In this document: positions 6,053 through 6,074 of the stretch, one piece after another
Position numbering within the stretch: position 1 is the first letter of the stretch
Layout of the letters: the number at the start of each line of letters is the position of its first letter
From: Vicinamibacteria bacterium
Lineage (GTDB): Bacteria > Acidobacteriota > Vicinamibacteria > Fen-336 > JAGNNV01
Assembly: GCA_016650185.1 (NCBI GenBank)
Contig: JAENWE010000311.1
Location: forward strand, 1-6,074
Direction of reading: 5' to 3'
Length of the DNA stretch: 6,074 nt
Notes under the pieces: generated by a model
Database searches by the model: none
The model's input: the letters and a program-made list of their open reading frames with translations, nothing else
What the model was told of the DNA's origin: nothing
Translations under genes and position numbers: made by a program

Positions 6053-6074
6053 TAGTGACCCACCACGAAGACGC
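6052..6074 (-). CDS. Possible C-terminal end of an upstream gene, overlapping the GTPase start by one base
   Basis: On the minus strand the sequence TAATG joins a TAA stop (6054-6052) to the ATG of the GTPase gene. The frame ending in that TAA is open to the window edge and would encode ...VFVVGH. Stop-start overlaps of this sort usually mean two co-translated genes. Only six residues are visible, so no family can be named. MglA-like genes are often preceded by an MglB/roadblock-family gene, which would be a natural candidate (inference). The match may be chance. Confidence 0.3.

Overview
The window is GC-rich (roughly 60% or more by eye) bacterial DNA, almost filled with genes. Four are complete (three on the minus strand, one on the plus) and one more minus-strand gene is cut by the left edge. 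Two proteins carry Sec-type signal peptides. There is a family of zinc metalloproteases common in environmental Gram-negative phyla, a bacillithiol-type monothiol redox protein, and an MglA-type small GTPase. Together these suggest a soil or aquatic bacterium such as Acidobacteriota, Myxococcota or Gemmatimonadota. The phylum cannot be fixed from the sequence alone. There is no rRNA, tRNA, CRISPR array, transposase or phage gene, and base use looks even throughout.

Left part (1-3864, all minus strand, transcribed right to left): a large secreted Met-zincin metalloprotease (3864 to 1318), a small cytosolic DHFR/RibD-C-fold reductase (1228 to 641), and the N-terminal 195 residues of a secreted M14 zinc carboxypeptidase (585 to beyond the left edge). 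The gaps are 89 and 55 bases with no convincing terminator, so the three could be co-transcribed. The two exported peptidases suggest scavenging or turnover of extracytoplasmic peptides. The reductase between them has no obvious link to that job.

Middle (3865-4414): a divergent intergenic region of about 160 bases holds candidate promoters for the metalloprotease and for a small plus-strand gene (4025-4372). That gene encodes a BrxC/YtxJ-family thioredoxin-fold protein with a single cysteine. It is convergent with the next gene, 42 bases away.

Right part (4415-6074, minus strand): a 545-residue multidomain protein. It has an MglA-like Ras-family GTPase domain, a helical segment, a Pro-rich linker, and a C-terminal region that reads like a histidine-kinase ATPase domain that has lost its nucleotide-binding boxes. 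Its start codon overlaps a TAA stop (TAATG), which suggests translational coupling to an upstream gene just outside the window. This fusion is the most interesting feature here: it looks like a GTPase-controlled signalling or polarity component with a pseudo-kinase-like output domain. No unmistakably new multi-gene system is visible.
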